Shown: positions 8,852 to 20,553, counted from the stretch's first letter. The stretch: DNA of 64,000 nucleotides from Corynebacterium spheniscorum (GCF_900113445.1 NZ_FOPJ01000006.1:1-64000); one strand, 5' to 3'. A program made the numbers and translations. Notes: generated from the letters alone by a model not told the origin.

Positions 8852-8914
8852 ACTTTCGCATTGTTGGTGAGCCCCGCATTCCGCTTTCCGCTTTTCGCCA
8901 TCCGGACCGTCTAG

Positions 8915-10567
<1,653 letters not shown>

Positions 10568-10626
10568 TCTTTTCCCGGAGGTCCTTTAAGCGAACAGCTT
10601 CCGCGAATAGTCTTCACCCCTCCGCT

Positions 10627-10654
10627 CAACCTGCCTGCCGCCGCAGGTAGGTTG
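10627..10654 (+). terminator. Hairpin between pyrG and the Nudix gene
   Basis: A 12-bp stem (10627-10638 with 10643-10654, one G-U pair) and a CGCC loop, 60 nt after pyrG. It has no T-tract, so it may be a weak terminator or an attenuating structure for the downstream gene. Confidence 0.5.
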
Positions 10655-10686
10655 ATTCCCCACAGATTTCAGGAGTCACGCCACCT

Positions 10687-11319
10687 ATGCATCACTTTGA
10701 GGTTGTCGACAGCGAACTACTGGTAGATGCCCCGATTCTCGCGCTTCGCCGAGATCAGGTGCGCATGCCCGCTGGCAATATCTCCAAGCGTGAAATCGTG
10801 GAGCACTTCGGGGCAGTTGCCATCGTAGCGGTTGATGATGCCCAACGCATCGCTTTGGTGCACCAATACCGCCACAGCGTGCAACAAAAACTGTGGGAAT
10901 TACCGGCAGGGCTGCTGGATATGAAAGACGAAGACGCCCTTTTATGCGCCCAACGTGAACTCCAAGAAGAAGCCGGGGTGAGCGCGGGGCATTGGGCTTT
11001 CCTCCTGGACCTAGTAACCAGCCCAGGTTTTTGTGAAGAAGTAGTACGCGTCTTCCTCGCTGGTGATCTAAGCGAAGTCGAACAACCAGCAGGGGAAGAT
11101 GAAGAAGCTGATATGCAGCTTGAGTGGGTGCCGCTGGATCGTGCCCGCGCCATGGTGATGGAGGGCAAGATCATCAATTCCATCGCGATCGCCGGGATCA
11201 TGGCAGCCGCGGAGGTGCTTTCTGGCCGAGCGAAGACGCATCCGACCGATACACCTTTCCCGCTACGCCCCACGCACCTAGCTGCGCGCCGTAAAGAACA
11301 GGATATGAAGCGAGGCTAA
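10687..11319 (+). CDS. ADP-ribose pyrophosphatase (Nudix)
   Basis: 210 residues. The Nudix box is present ([12 protein letters not shown] then RELQEEAGV), with one extra residue between the first Gly and Glu, as in the mycobacterial ADPRase Rv1700, which also sits between pyrG and xerD. It hydrolyses ADP-ribose to AMP and ribose 5-phosphate. CAGGAG lies 10 nt before the ATG. The last about 30 residues are basic and poorly conserved. It probably shares a transcript with xerD, which begins 7 nt later. Confidence 0.9.
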   Translation: MHHFEVVDSELLVDAPILALRRDQVRMPAGNISKREIVEHFGAVAIVAVDDAQRIALVHQYRHSVQQKLWELPAGLLDMKDEDALLCAQRELQEEAGVSAGHWAFLLDLVTSPGFCEEVVRVFLAGDLSEVEQPAGEDEEADMQLEWVPLDRARAMVMEGKIINSIAIAGIMAAAEVLSGRAKTHPTDTPFPLRPTHLAARRKEQDMKRG

Positions 11320-11326
11320 AGCACCC

Positions 11327-12262
11327 ATGGCAGCTACTGCCCAATCGACCCGGGGCTTAGCCAAGCGGTGGTTAGCGCACCTGCAGGTTGAGCGCGGCGT
11401 ATCCCCGCATACCTTAAGCAACTATCGCCGTGACCTAGAACGCTACCTGCAGTGGCTGGAGCATCGCGGCATCACCGATCTAGGTACCGTGAGTGCCGAA
11501 GACCTGGAAGCCTACCTCGCTGATCTTCGCCGTGGGCTTAAAGAATTACAATGGCGCCCCCTTGCCCCCAGCTCAGCAGGACGTGCCCTGGTAGTGGCAC
11601 GGGGCTTGCACCGCTTCGCGCTTGCCGAAGGTGATGTGGACCAAGACGTCTCCAAGGAAGTCGCCCCACCCCAACCGGCCCGCTATCTGCCGGATACCTT
11701 AAGCATCGATGAGGTCACCCAACTCCTGGAGGCCATCCCGGACGGTGAGGCCGCCACTCCGCTTGATCTGCGCGATAAGGCGTTGCTGGAATTGCTCTAT
11801 GGCACCGGGGCCCGCATCTCTGAAATCACCGCGCTGAGTGTGGATGACCTCGTCGGCTGCGATGGCATCGTGATGATCACCGGCAAGGGATCCAAACAAC
11901 GCCTCGTCCCGGTTGGCTCCCATGCGCTAGTGGCAGTGGAGGCCTATTTGGTGCGTGCCCGCCCGGCGCTGTCGCGGGGTAAAAGCCACGCCTTGTTATT
12001 GAACCAACGCGGTGGGGCATTATCGCGACAAAGCGCATGGGCGATTATCCGAAAAGCAGGGGAGCGCGCTGGTTTAACTAAAGAGATCTCCCCGCACACC
12101 TTGCGGCACTCTTATGCCACGCACTTGCTCGAAGGCGGGGCAGATGTGCGTGTAGTCCAAGAACTCTTGGGGCACTCCTCGGTAACCACCACGCAGATCT
12201 ATACGCATATCACCGCGGAGAACCTACGGCAGGTCTGGCGCGAAGCACACCCAAGGGCGTAA
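11327..12262 (+). CDS. xerD: XerD site-specific tyrosine recombinase
   Basis: 311 residues. The N-terminal SAM-like core-binding domain ([23 protein letters not shown]) is followed by the catalytic domain with GTGARISE (Arg I), [12 protein letters not shown] (His, Arg II), LGHSS and the Tyr nucleophile in QIYTHI. With XerC it resolves chromosome dimers at dif. The neighbouring parA-like and scp genes fit a segregation theme. A 10-residue N-terminal extension is present. Confidence 0.95.
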   Translation: MAATAQSTRGLAKRWLAHLQVERGVSPHTLSNYRRDLERYLQWLEHRGITDLGTVSAEDLEAYLADLRRGLKELQWRPLAPSSAGRALVVARGLHRFALAEGDVDQDVSKEVAPPQPARYLPDTLSIDEVTQLLEAIPDGEAATPLDLRDKALLELLYGTGARISEITALSVDDLVGCDGIVMITGKGSKQRLVPVGSHALVAVEAYLVRARPALSRGKSHALLLNQRGGALSRQSAWAIIRKAGERAGLTKEISPHTLRHSYATHLLEGGADVRVVQELLGHSSVTTTQIYTHITAENLRQVWREAHPRA

Positions 12263-12553
12263 CGCTCCCGCGGGCATAGCCCACCCACGCGCATAGCGCT
12301 TCCAGACACCTCGTCAACCCGCGCGCCTTGATTCCGCAGCTGCAGAACATTCAAGCCAAAGAATCGCCTCGAAGCGTTCGAGCATGTAGCCCTATTGCAT
12401 GTACTCTGGGCACTAAGTAACTAAGATGACAGCGATGTTATTTTGGCGCGCCGGGCATTCTCCATCAGGATGCGCAGGGCTGGCACCCCAGCTCATCCGC
12501 GCACCCCCAGCACCACACACGCACCGCCAGGTAGCTAAGTCAAGGAAGAGGGT
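12263..12553 (+). promoter_or_regulatory. Spacer with probable promoter of the parA-scp block
   Basis: The 291-nt gap has no coding potential. A TAAGAT at 12422-12427 could be a -10; TTGCAT at 12395-12400 is the best -35 but 21 nt away. A Shine-Dalgarno AAGGAAGAGG ends just before the parA-like ATG. Nothing else recognisable was seen. Confidence 0.35.
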
Positions 12554-13435
12554 ATGACTGTGAGCGATTCGGGCTTGTTTGAGGCACCCGAGGTCGAACT
12601 AGGCCTCACGGGCCGCCCCGTCCGCGAAATCCCCGAACCCGCGCCCATCGACAAGCATGGCCCAGCCACCATCTTGGCCATGTGTAACCAAAAAGGCGGA
12701 GTGGGCAAAACCACCTCCACCATCAACCTTGGTGCCTGCCTCGCCGAGCTTGGCCGCCGCGTTCTATTGGTAGACCTTGACCCGCAGGGCGCCCTGTCAG
12801 CTGGCCTGGGCGTTCCCTACCAGGATCTCGATGTCACGGTCTATAACCTCATGGTGGATAACCGCTCGAGTATCCATAGCGCCATCCACCACACCAAGGT
12901 CCATAACCTCGACGTGGTCCCCGCCAATATTGATCTTTCCGCCGCGGAAATTCAATTGGTCAATGAAGTCGGCCGCGAACAAACCCTAGCTCGCGCCCTT
13001 CGCCCGGTCATGCGCGACTATGACTTCATCATCCTCGACTGCCAACCCTCCCTCGGCCTGCTCACCGTCAATGCGCTCGCCTGTGCGCATGGCGTGATCA
13101 TCCCGATGGAATGCGAATACTTCTCGCTCCGCGGTCTCGCGCTACTTACCGACACGGTGGAAAAGGTCCGCGATCGCCTCAACTTCGATCTCGAGATCAT
13201 CGGCATCCTGGTCACCATGTTCGATCGCCGCACCACCCACGCCCGCGAAGTGATGAGCCGCGTCGTCGAGGTCTTCGACGACCGCGTTTTCGATACCGTC
13301 ATTACCCGCACAGTGCGTTTCCCAGAAACCTCCGTCGCCGGCGAACCGATCATCACCTGGGCCCCCAGCTCACCGGGCGCTGAGCAATACCGCAACCTCG
13401 CCCGCGAGGTCATCGAACGCACCTCTAAGCAGTGA
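12554..13435 (+). CDS. ParA/Soj-family ATPase
   Basis: 293 residues. Deviant Walker A QKGGVGKTTSTINLG (about residue 43), A' motif LLVDLDPQGALS and Walker B DFIILDCQPSLG are intact. This is the second ParA-like protein of actinobacteria (Rv1708 position), distinct from the ori-linked ParA because no parB is adjacent. It overlaps scpA by 4 nt (GTGA), suggesting a link with condensin loading or chromosome organisation. A roughly 40-residue N-terminal extension precedes the ATPase core. Confidence 0.92.
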   Translation: MTVSDSGLFEAPEVELGLTGRPVREIPEPAPIDKHGPATILAMCNQKGGVGKTTSTINLGACLAELGRRVLLVDLDPQGALSAGLGVPYQDLDVTVYNLMVDNRSSIHSAIHHTKVHNLDVVPANIDLSAAEIQLVNEVGREQTLARALRPVMRDYDFIILDCQPSLGLLTVNALACAHGVIIPMECEYFSLRGLALLTDTVEKVRDRLNFDLEIIGILVTMFDRRTTHAREVMSRVVEVFDDRVFDTVITRTVRFPETSVAGEPIITWAPSSPGAEQYRNLAREVIERTSKQ

Positions 13436-14304
13436 CCCAGGCAGCCCCACCTATCTCAGTTCCCCCGCGGCAAGCCACCGAGCTTCCCGCTGCCGCCACC
13501 ACCGGCGAGCAATTGGAGATCCCCGGTTTCCGGGTGCAGCTGCGTAACTTCGAGGGCCCATTTGATCTGCTCTTAGAGCTCATCTCCGCGCGCAAAATGG
13601 ATATCACCGATATTGCGCTTGCCGAAGTCACCGATGAGTTCATCGCCTATACCCGCAGCCTCGGCGGGGGCGCCGCGGAATTAGAAGAAACCACAGAATT
13701 CCTGGTGGTCGCCGCCACTTTGTTGGATCTGAAAGCCGCCCGCCTGGTTCCCCGCGGGGAAGTAGATGATGAAGATGACCTCGCTCTGCTAGAAACCCGC
13801 GACCTTCTTTTCGCCCGCCTTTTGCAGTACAAGGCCTATAAACAGGTCGCTGAATTGTTCGCGCAGTGGCATCGCGACGCCCGCCAAAGTTACCCGCGCG
13901 CCGTGGGCCCGGAGGAGTCCTTCGCGCATCTGCTTCCCCCTGTGGTGCTCAACCACACTCCGGATAGTTTCGCGCAGCTAGCGGCCAGTGTCTTTCGCCC
14001 CCGCCCGCCCGAGGAGGTCGGCACCGCGCACCTGCACCAGGTGGCGGTCAGCGTCCCGGAGCAAGCCGGCCGCATCCTGGATACCTTGCGGCTGGTAGGT
14101 GCCCATGAATGGTTGAGTTTCACCCGCTTAACCCATGATTGTTCGGTGTCGATGGAAATCATTGGCCGTTTCCTAGCCTTGTTGGAACTCTACAAGGCCC
14201 GCGCCATTGACACTTCCCAGGAAGAGGCCTTAGGTGAGCTGAAGATCTCCTGGACGGGAATTGATGTTGACCCAGCTGTTGTTGCTGCCAGCAATTGGGA
14301 TTAA
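13432..14304 (+). CDS. scpA: ScpA, kleisin of the SMC condensin
   Basis: 290 residues. After a Pro/Ala-rich start, the conserved N-terminal kleisin motif FEGPFDLLLELI (about residue 40) and the segments TEFLVVAATLLDLKAARLVP and a C-terminal winged-helix (FLALLELYKARAI) are present. It bridges the SMC heads with ScpB. GTG start overlaps the ATPase stop. It is separated from scpB by a rhodanese gene. Confidence 0.93.
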   Translation: MTQAAPPISVPPRQATELPAAATTGEQLEIPGFRVQLRNFEGPFDLLLELISARKMDITDIALAEVTDEFIAYTRSLGGGAAELEETTEFLVVAATLLDLKAARLVPRGEVDDEDDLALLETRDLLFARLLQYKAYKQVAELFAQWHRDARQSYPRAVGPEESFAHLLPPVVLNHTPDSFAQLAASVFRPRPPEEVGTAHLHQVAVSVPEQAGRILDTLRLVGAHEWLSFTRLTHDCSVSMEIIGRFLALLELYKARAIDTSQEEALGELKISWTGIDVDPAVVAASNWD

Positions 14305-14316
14305 TAAGCACCTAAG

Positions 14317-15261
14317 ATGGTGCACATGACTGACCTATCCACCGGAATGCCCACCCCTCTCATTAATGCCGCCTGGCTGGTGGAACACCTTTCCGAAGTC
14401 ACCATTTTATGCACTTCCATGGGCCCCAATCCCCCTACTAAGGGAATTCCCGGCGCCATGTTGGTCGATCATGAAGGCTGCATTTCTGATCCCAATTCCG
14501 GCCTCCCGCACACCGCCCCGGAGAATCTCGCCGCTTTATTTATGACCCTTGATGCGCTGGCTAAAACACAGCCCAACCAGATTGATCCGCAGGATATTTC
14601 CGAACTTATTCAAGATAAATCCCGCGACCAACAATTAGCGGTCGACCTTCGCCCCATTGTGGTTTATGACGCCGACCATGGGGTCACCGCCCCGCGCCTA
14701 TGGTGGCTCGCACACCACTGCGCAGGCATCCCGCAGGTCGCAGTACTCGACGGTGGATTGGACGCCTGGCTGGCCGCCGGCGGGGAACTCAGCGAGCTGT
14801 CCAACCCCCTTAAAGATGTGCCTGCCATCGGCGTGGCCGGGGACTATGACACTCTCGTGGATGCGCAAACAGTCTGCGATGTCCTCGACGACCCAGGCGT
14901 GGTTGTGGTGGATGCGCGTAGTCGCGGCCGTTTCCAAGCCACCGAACCGGAACCTCGCGAGGGGATGCGCGGCGGGCATATGCCCGGTGCGAAAAACCTT
15001 CCCTTTAGCGAACTTTATGATTCCCAAGGCTGCTTTAAATCCCCCCAAGAGCTGCGCGACATCTTCCAGGACGCCATCGGGCTTACCCCTAAAGAAGCCG
15101 ATGATAAAGACCTTATTTTCAGCTGCGGTTCCGGTATTACCGCCTGCGTTGATGCTTTAGGAGCCACCCTCGCTGGTTATCCGAACCTCAACATTTACGA
15201 AGGTTCTTGGTCCGAATGGGGTCAGGAAAACGCCCAATGGCCGGTGGTCACCAATGAGTGA
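14317..15261 (+). CDS. Sulfurtransferase, mercaptopyruvate/rhodanese type
   Basis: 314 residues with two rhodanese domains. The C-terminal active-site loop is CGSGITA (about residue 272), which resembles the 3-mercaptopyruvate sulfurtransferase loop CG(S/T)GVT more than the CRKGVT of thiosulfate rhodanese. The N-terminal domain is the inactive partner. C. glutamicum has a gene annotated sseA2 in the same scpA-scpB gap. It overlaps scpB by 8 nt, so it is co-expressed with the condensin genes though no functional link is known. ATG 14326 is an alternative start. Confidence 0.88.
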   Translation: MVHMTDLSTGMPTPLINAAWLVEHLSEVTILCTSMGPNPPTKGIPGAMLVDHEGCISDPNSGLPHTAPENLAALFMTLDALAKTQPNQIDPQDISELIQDKSRDQQLAVDLRPIVVYDADHGVTAPRLWWLAHHCAGIPQVAVLDGGLDAWLAAGGELSELSNPLKDVPAIGVAGDYDTLVDAQTVCDVLDDPGVVVVDARSRGRFQATEPEPREGMRGGHMPGAKNLPFSELYDSQGCFKSPQELRDIFQDAIGLTPKEADDKDLIFSCGSGITACVDALGATLAGYPNLNIYEGSWSEWGQENAQWPVVTNE

Positions 15262-15808
15262 TCTTCCACTCATTGATCCCTTAAGATCTCAGCTGGAATC
15301 CATCCTGCTGGTCATCGATCACCCCGTCGATATCCCCACCCTCGCACGCGTGCTGCAGACCGAAGATTCCCAGGTCAAGAGCATGCTTTCCGAGATCGAG
15401 GAGGAGCTTAGCGCGCGCGGCTCAGGTATTGAGCTGCGTGAGGTAGACGACGGTTGGAGGTTTTATACGCGAAGAGCCAACGCCGACGTCGTCGAAGCTT
15501 TCCTACTGGACGGTTCCCAGACCAGGTTGTCTCGCGCAGCCTTAGAAACCCTCGCCGTGGTGGCCTACCGCCAACCAGTAACCCGCAGCCAAGTCTCCGC
15601 AGTACGCGGGGTCAATGTTGATGGCGTGATGCGCACCCTCGCGCTTCGTGGGCTGATCAAAGAGGTCGATCCTGATGAGTCCACCGGCGCCCACCGCTAT
15701 GAAACCACCCAATTATTTTTAGAGCTTCTAGGAATTGAGTCCTTAGATCGGCTTCCTGATTTGGCACCATTATTGCCCGATATCGATTCGATTGAGGAAG
15801 AGTTTTAA
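15254..15808 (+). CDS. scpB: ScpB, condensin accessory protein
   Basis: 184 residues. Two winged-helix domains; the diagnostic segment LSRAALETLAVVAYRQPVTR (about residue 92) and RGVNVDGVMRTLALRGLI are present, as is the late YETTQLFLELLG. It forms a dimer that binds ScpA in the SMC complex. ATG overlaps the preceding gene by 8 nt. The C-terminus is acidic. Confidence 0.95.
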   Translation: MSDLPLIDPLRSQLESILLVIDHPVDIPTLARVLQTEDSQVKSMLSEIEEELSARGSGIELREVDDGWRFYTRRANADVVEAFLLDGSQTRLSRAALETLAVVAYRQPVTRSQVSAVRGVNVDGVMRTLALRGLIKEVDPDESTGAHRYETTQLFLELLGIESLDRLPDLAPLLPDIDSIEEEF

Positions 15809-15878
15809 GCATTTGTGCGGTAGAGTCGCCTGAAGCACTACTTACAACCGAAGATTATTTTGAGAGGACACGATCAAC

Positions 15879-16844
15879 GTGACCCCACCCGCTCGCCGAG
15901 ACGGCACACCGGAAAAGAAGGGCTTCCGATCACGAAGCTCCTCCGATGACAAGCCTGCGCGCCCCCAACGTGAACGCACCGCCTATGGTGATGGCGCACC
16001 GCGCTTCGAACCCGAAAACATGCAAAAGGTTGCACCCCCAGAGGTACAACCCTCCTTCGCACGCCCAGCGAAAAAACAGCACAAAAAACTCGACCGCACC
16101 TTGCCCCAAGGTGAAGGCATTCGCCTCCAAAAGGTGCTGGCCCAAGCCGGGGTTGCTTCTCGACGTCACGCTGAAATCATGATCGACCATGGTCGTGTGG
16201 AAGTAAATGGCAAAATCGTGACCGTGCAGGGCATGCGCGTTAACCCCAATGTTGATGTCATCCGCGTTGATGGGGTGCGCATCAATGTCAATGAAGATCT
16301 CGAATACTTCATTCTCAACAAACCCCGCGGCATGCAATCGACCATGAGCGATGAATACGGCCGCCCCTGCATTGGCGATCTGATCAGCGAAAGGATTGTC
16401 TCCGGGCAACGCCTCTTCCACGTTGGTCGCCTCGATGCGGACACCGAAGGTCTCATCTTGCTCACCAACGATGGCGAATTAGCTAACCGACTCATGCATC
16501 CACGTTATGAGGTATCAAAAACCTACCTAGCAACCGTGCTCGGCGAAGCGGATCGTCGACTGGTCCGCCAGCTGCGTGAAGGCATCGAACTTGAAGACGG
16601 CCTGGCGAAGGCTGACTTCGCCCAGATCATTGACACCTTCAATGGCAAAACCTTGATCCGTATTGAGCTGCATGAAGGCCGCAAACACATTGTGCGCCGC
16701 ATGCTCAAAGAATCCGGTTACCCAGTTGAACGCCTGGTGCGTACTCGCCTGCACACCGTGCAGCTGGGGGAGCAAAAACCAGGTACCTTGCGGGCCCTGA
16801 ATACCGCGGAGCTCACCAGCTTGTATAAGGCGGTGGAAATGTGA
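15879..16844 (+). CDS. rluB: 23S rRNA pseudouridine synthase, RluB type
   Basis: 321 residues. A charged N-terminal extension of about 75 residues precedes an S4 domain (LQKVLAQAGVASRRHAE) and the RsuA/RluB catalytic domain with the Asp-containing motif GRLDADTEGLILLTNDG. It pseudouridylates 23S rRNA. GTG start with GAGAGG 11 nt upstream. Its stop overlaps the cmk GTG. The basic N-terminal tail may help rRNA binding (inference). Confidence 0.93.
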   Translation: MTPPARRDGTPEKKGFRSRSSSDDKPARPQRERTAYGDGAPRFEPENMQKVAPPEVQPSFARPAKKQHKKLDRTLPQGEGIRLQKVLAQAGVASRRHAEIMIDHGRVEVNGKIVTVQGMRVNPNVDVIRVDGVRINVNEDLEYFILNKPRGMQSTMSDEYGRPCIGDLISERIVSGQRLFHVGRLDADTEGLILLTNDGELANRLMHPRYEVSKTYLATVLGEADRRLVRQLREGIELEDGLAKADFAQIIDTFNGKTLIRIELHEGRKHIVRRMLKESGYPVERLVRTRLHTVQLGEQKPGTLRALNTAELTSLYKAVEM

Positions 16845-17545
16845 GCGAGTTAATCTCCAACCTTGCTGACGGTGGCCTGCTGCTCACCGTCGATGGCCCC
16901 TCCGGTACCGGCAAGTCCACCACCTGCCGGCGCCTCGCTAAAGAACTCAACGCTGCCTATGTCGATACCGGTGCCATGTACCGCGTCGCCACTTTGGCGG
17001 TACTCCATGCTGGGGTAGACCCCGCTGATACCGCTGCGGTTATCGAAGTAACCCGCACACTGCCCATGGAAGTATCCGAGGACCCGCAGTCCACCGAAGT
17101 GCTGCTCGCCGGCCGCGATGTGTCCGAAGATATCCGCAGCGCTGAGGTCACCGGCTCCGTATCAGCTGTATCTGCGATCCCCGAGGTACGCCACAACCTG
17201 GTAGAGCTACAACGCAGCCTCGCCCGCGGTGCCCGGCGCGCCATTGTCGAAGGCCGCGATATTGGTACCGTGGTGCTTCCCGATGCGCCGTGCAAAGTCT
17301 TTTTAACCGCTAGCGCACAGGTGCGTGCCCAGCGCCGCCATGAGCAGAATCTGACTGCCGGTCGCGATAGCGATTTCGAGCAGGTACTAGCTGATGTGCA
17401 GCGCCGCGATGAACTAGATTCCAGCCGCGCCACCTCACCGCTGAAACCCGCAGAGGACGCCCACATTATTGACACCTCGAACTTGAGCATGGACGAGGTC
17501 ATTGCCACCTTGACCCAGCTGCTTCGCGAAGGAGGACAGTGCTGA
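16841..17545 (+). CDS. cmk: Cytidylate kinase
   Basis: 234 residues. The P-loop GPSGTGKST (about residue 20), the CMP-binding DTGAMYR and the [11 protein letters not shown] segment define the family. It phosphorylates CMP and dCMP. GTG overlaps the rluB stop; TGATG overlap with der. The order rluB-cmk-der is common in actinobacteria. Confidence 0.96.
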   Translation: MSELISNLADGGLLLTVDGPSGTGKSTTCRRLAKELNAAYVDTGAMYRVATLAVLHAGVDPADTAAVIEVTRTLPMEVSEDPQSTEVLLAGRDVSEDIRSAEVTGSVSAVSAIPEVRHNLVELQRSLARGARRAIVEGRDIGTVVLPDAPCKVFLTASAQVRAQRRHEQNLTAGRDSDFEQVLADVQRRDELDSSRATSPLKPAEDAHIIDTSNLSMDEVIATLTQLLREGGQC

Positions 17546-19080
17546 TGACTACAGATGATCAGAACCCTCAAGACATGAACCCCGCCGAAGAAGAGTTGGG
17601 CTTCGAAGATGAAACCACCTTCCTACAGGTAGGCCCCGGCGAGGAAGTCTTCGAGTTTGATGAAGACGAGTTCGCCGACCCCGATTTCGGCGAAGATTTC
17701 TCCGAAGAAGACTGGGAACGCATCGAAGCTGCCTTCGGTGTCGAAGACCAAGAACACCTAGAAGAAAACCTCTGCACGGTAGCCATTGTGGGTCGACCGA
17801 ATGTGGGCAAGTCCACGCTGGTGAACCGCTTTATTGGGCGCCGTGAAGCAGTGGTCGAAGATTTCCCCGGTGTTACCCGCGACCGCATTAGCTACCTTGC
17901 TGACTGGGGTGGCCAGCGTTTCTGGGTGCAAGATACCGGCGGCTGGGACCCCAACCAAAAAGGTATCCATGGGGCCATTGCCCGCCAGGCTGATGTGGCC
18001 ATGGACTCCGCTGATGTCATTGTGATGGTGGTCGATACCAAGGTGGGCATCACCGAAACTGATGAGATTATGGCGCGGAAATTACAGCGCGCTAAAGTCC
18101 CGGTCATCCTGGTGGCCAATAAATTCGACTCCGATTCCCAATTCGCCGATATGGCGGAGTTCTATGCTCTAGGCCTGGGTGATCCCTTCCCGGTATCAGC
18201 ACAGCATGGTCGCGGCGGCGCGGATGTGCTCGATGAGATCTTAAAGTCCTTCCCGGAAACGCCCCGCAAAACCTCCATTGTGGAAGGCCCCCGCAGGGTT
18301 GCGCTGGTAGGTAAACCCAATGTGGGTAAATCCTCCTTGCTCAATAAATTTGCGAAGGAAGAACGCAGCGTCGTCGATGATGTTGCCGGTACCACCGTTG
18401 ACCCGGTGGATTCCCTGGTGCAGCTCGACCAGAAGCTCTGGCGCTTCGTGGATACCGCTGGGCTGCGCAAGAAAGTCAAGACCGCCAGCGGGCATGAATA
18501 CTATGCCTCCCTGCGTACCCGCGCGGCCATTGAGTCCGCGGAAGTCTGCATTATGCTCATCGACTCCTCGCAACCAGTTACCGAACAGGATCAGCGTGTG
18601 CTCGCGATGATCCTGGATGCTGGTAAAGCCCTGGTACTCGCTTTTAATAAGTGGGATCTCATGGACGAGGATCGTCGCAGCGAATTAGATCGCGAACTCG
18701 ACCTCCAGCTCAACCACATTCCGTGGGTGAAGCGAGTGAATATCTCGGCGAAAACCGGGCGTGCTTTGCAGCGCCTGGAACCGGCAATGATTGAAGCACT
18801 TGATAACTGGGATCGTCGTATTACCACCGGCCAGTTGAATAACTGGGTGCGTGAAACCATTGCGAAGAACCCGCCGCCGATGAAGGGTGGGCGCTTACCG
18901 CGCGTGCTCTTTGCCACCCAAGCATCCACCCGCCCACCGGTGATTGTGCTTTTCACCACCGGCTTCTTGGATGCTGGTTATCGTCGCTATTTGGAGCGCA
19001 TGTTCCGCGAAAGCTTCGGCTTCGATGGCACCCCGGTGCGCATTGCGGTGCGCGTGCGCGAACGCCGTAAGCGTAAATAG
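17545..19080 (+). CDS. der: Der (EngA) ribosome-assembly GTPase
   Basis: 511 residues from ATG 17545. Two tandem GTPase domains: G1 motifs GRPNVGKST (about residue 83) and GKPNVGKSS (about residue 256), with DTGGW / DTAGLR (G3) and NKFD / NKWD (G4), then the KH-like C-terminal domain. An acidic N-terminal extension of about 70 residues (Glu/Asp rich) precedes domain 1, as in other corynebacteria and mycobacteria. GGAGGA at 17531-17536 is 8 nt before this ATG, which favours it over GTG 17539. Acts in 50S assembly. Confidence 0.96.
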   Translation: MTTDDQNPQDMNPAEEELGFEDETTFLQVGPGEEVFEFDEDEFADPDFGEDFSEEDWERIEAAFGVEDQEHLEENLCTVAIVGRPNVGKSTLVNRFIGRREAVVEDFPGVTRDRISYLADWGGQRFWVQDTGGWDPNQKGIHGAIARQADVAMDSADVIVMVVDTKVGITETDEIMARKLQRAKVPVILVANKFDSDSQFADMAEFYALGLGDPFPVSAQHGRGGADVLDEILKSFPETPRKTSIVEGPRRVALVGKPNVGKSSLLNKFAKEERSVVDDVAGTTVDPVDSLVQLDQKLWRFVDTAGLRKKVKTASGHEYYASLRTRAAIESAEVCIMLIDSSQPVTEQDQRVLAMILDAGKALVLAFNKWDLMDEDRRSELDRELDLQLNHIPWVKRVNISAKTGRALQRLEPAMIEALDNWDRRITTGQLNNWVRETIAKNPPPMKGGRLPRVLFATQASTRPPVIVLFTTGFLDAGYRRYLERMFRESFGFDGTPVRIAVRVRERRKRK

Positions 19081-19084
19081 GGCG

Positions 19085-19870
19085 TTAGCGGCTTAGCAGG
19101 AAAGCATCCACGCGATAGGGCAGGTCAATGACCTGCCCTTTGGCATATCCAAGGTGCTCATACAGGTACCAATCAAGATTCGCCGTAACTCGCTGCCTAC
19201 TGCGCTGATTAGCACGTAACCAATAACTACGGGTGTGGGTGAGTAGATGAATATCTTCAGGGGTTATTGGGGTTACCCAGCGCTTACGCACGGTTCGGCT
19301 GATCTGCCAGGGCTTATGGATACTCGGAATGAACCCTTCAGCTAAAACATCTCCGGCGTGCATAATGCGGCTAAGCCGATGCACCCAGGGGATGGACACA
19401 TCCAAGGTATTCCACGCTAGGAGCACGCTACCGCCGGGGCGGATAATGCGATCAAGTTCCAGGCAGGCTACCTGGCTATCGCACCAATGCCAGGACTGCC
19501 CACAACAGGCAGCATCCACACTATCGGCCTTAAGCGCGGTGGCTTCCGCGGTAGCCCGCCAGGCGGGCCCGAGCTTCTTAGCGGCGGCGACGCGCACCAT
19601 ATCGGCGCTGGGGTCGAGGAGGAAGAGTTCATGCCCGCGGGCTGCCAATAGGCTTGCTAGTTGCCCAGTCCCGCAACCAATATCCACCACCGTGGTGAGC
19701 TCAGCTGGCATCAGCTCAACGACGTCGGCGGGGTAACCGGGCCGCACCAGGTCATAAAGCTCAGCACCACTATCGAAAGCCCGCGCTGTTTGGTGGCGGT
19801 GTTGGGGACTATGGAAGAGCGGTTGGTGGCGCTTGGATAGCGGTGGGATCGGCGGGTTGGGGTTATTCAT
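19085..19870 (-). CDS. Class I SAM-dependent methyltransferase
   Basis: 261 residues. Motif I VVDIGCGTGQLASLLAARG (about residue 60) followed by an acidic loop (LLDPSADMV) and CCGQSWHW mark a small-molecule methyltransferase of the UbiE/ methyltransf_11 type. The substrate is unknown. The first about 30 residues are Pro/His rich. It runs convergently to der, 4 nt apart, and its start overlaps the upstream amidotransferase gene by 4 nt, so both are probably one transcript. A perfect inverted repeat lies in its last codons. Confidence 0.8.
   Translation of the reverse strand: MNNPNPPIPPLSKRHQPLFHSPQHRHQTARAFDSGAELYDLVRPGYPADVVELMPAELTTVVDIGCGTGQLASLLAARGHELFLLDPSADMVRVAAAKKLGPAWRATAEATALKADSVDAACCGQSWHWCDSQVACLELDRIIRPGGSVLLAWNTLDVSIPWVHRLSRIMHAGDVLAEGFIPSIHKPWQISRTVRKRWVTPITPEDIHLLTHTRSYWLRANQRSRQRVTANLDWYLYEHLGYAKGQVIDLPYRVDAFLLSR
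19118..19138. terminator. Inverted repeat inside the methyltransferase 3' end, downstream of der
   Basis: GGGCAGGTCA (19118-19127) and TGACCTGCCC (19129-19138) are perfect inverted arms; read on the plus strand they are followed by TTTGG, 38 nt after the der stop. It may terminate der although it lies within the opposing coding sequence. Confidence 0.4.
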
Positions 19871-20553
19871 CGCGTTTCTGAGTGTAATTGTTGACAGAAC
19901 TCCACGAACCCATGGGTAAGACCGCGGCCGCCGCGAATAATATCGCTATCGACTGCGCGCATGCGGGCTTCCATTTCTTGGGCGTCACCACCGGTATTCG
20001 CCCACCATTGGCCCATGATCGTGGGGGTGACTTCGGGGTGGAATTGCACGCCCCAACGATTCCCTAGGCGAAATGCTTGAAGGTATTTCTCGGAATACGC
20101 CAGCTCTACATCCCCTGGCGGTAGGCAGGCAACAGAGTCATAGTGCGAGAGCGCACACATGATGTTGCTGGCATGCGTCATTGCCCCAACAACCGGATCA
20201 TCAGTAGCTGCGGGATGAAAGTGCACGCGAAAAGCCCCATCTTCCGGGCCCTTGGGATCGGCGATATGTAATTGACCCCCGAAGGCCTCGGCTAAAATTT
20301 GGTGCCCCAGGCAGACCCCAAGGATAGGGGCGGTAATGCTGCAAAGATACTGCTTGAGGGGAGCTAACCAACTAATAGTGTCATCTTGGGCATCCATGCG
20401 GCCACCTAAGACGATGATGCCGTGGGTGTGAGTGGGGAAGCGGAGTTCATGAAAAAGCTCAATGAGATCCACCTGGGCGCCGGTTTCTTCTAGCCAGGTG
20501 TGCATCCTGGCTAGAGGGCAGATGGGGTCTGGTTGGAAAACACTAATACGCAT
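19867..20553 (-). CDS. Class I glutamine amidotransferase-like protein
   Basis: 228 residues, GuaA-type glutaminase fold on its own. Nucleophile Cys in GVCLGHQILAEAFGG (about residue 100), catalytic His/Glu in WGVQFHPEV (about residue 175). Stand-alone members include gamma-glutamyl hydrolase-like and GMP-synthase-subunit-like proteins; the partner or substrate cannot be told. It overlaps the downstream methyltransferase by 4 nt. Confidence 0.82.
   Translation of the reverse strand: MRISVFQPDPICPLARMHTWLEETGAQVDLIELFHELRFPTHTHGIIVLGGRMDAQDDTISWLAPLKQYLCSITAPILGVCLGHQILAEAFGGQLHIADPKGPEDGAFRVHFHPAATDDPVVGAMTHASNIMCALSHYDSVACLPPGDVELAYSEKYLQAFRLGNRWGVQFHPEVTPTIMGQWWANTGGDAQEMEARMRAVDSDIIRGGRGLTHGFVEFCQQLHSETR

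Noticed and set aside
17539..17544. GTG 17539 as the der start
   Set aside because: It would lie only 2 nt from the GGAGGA site, whereas ATG 17545 has normal spacing.
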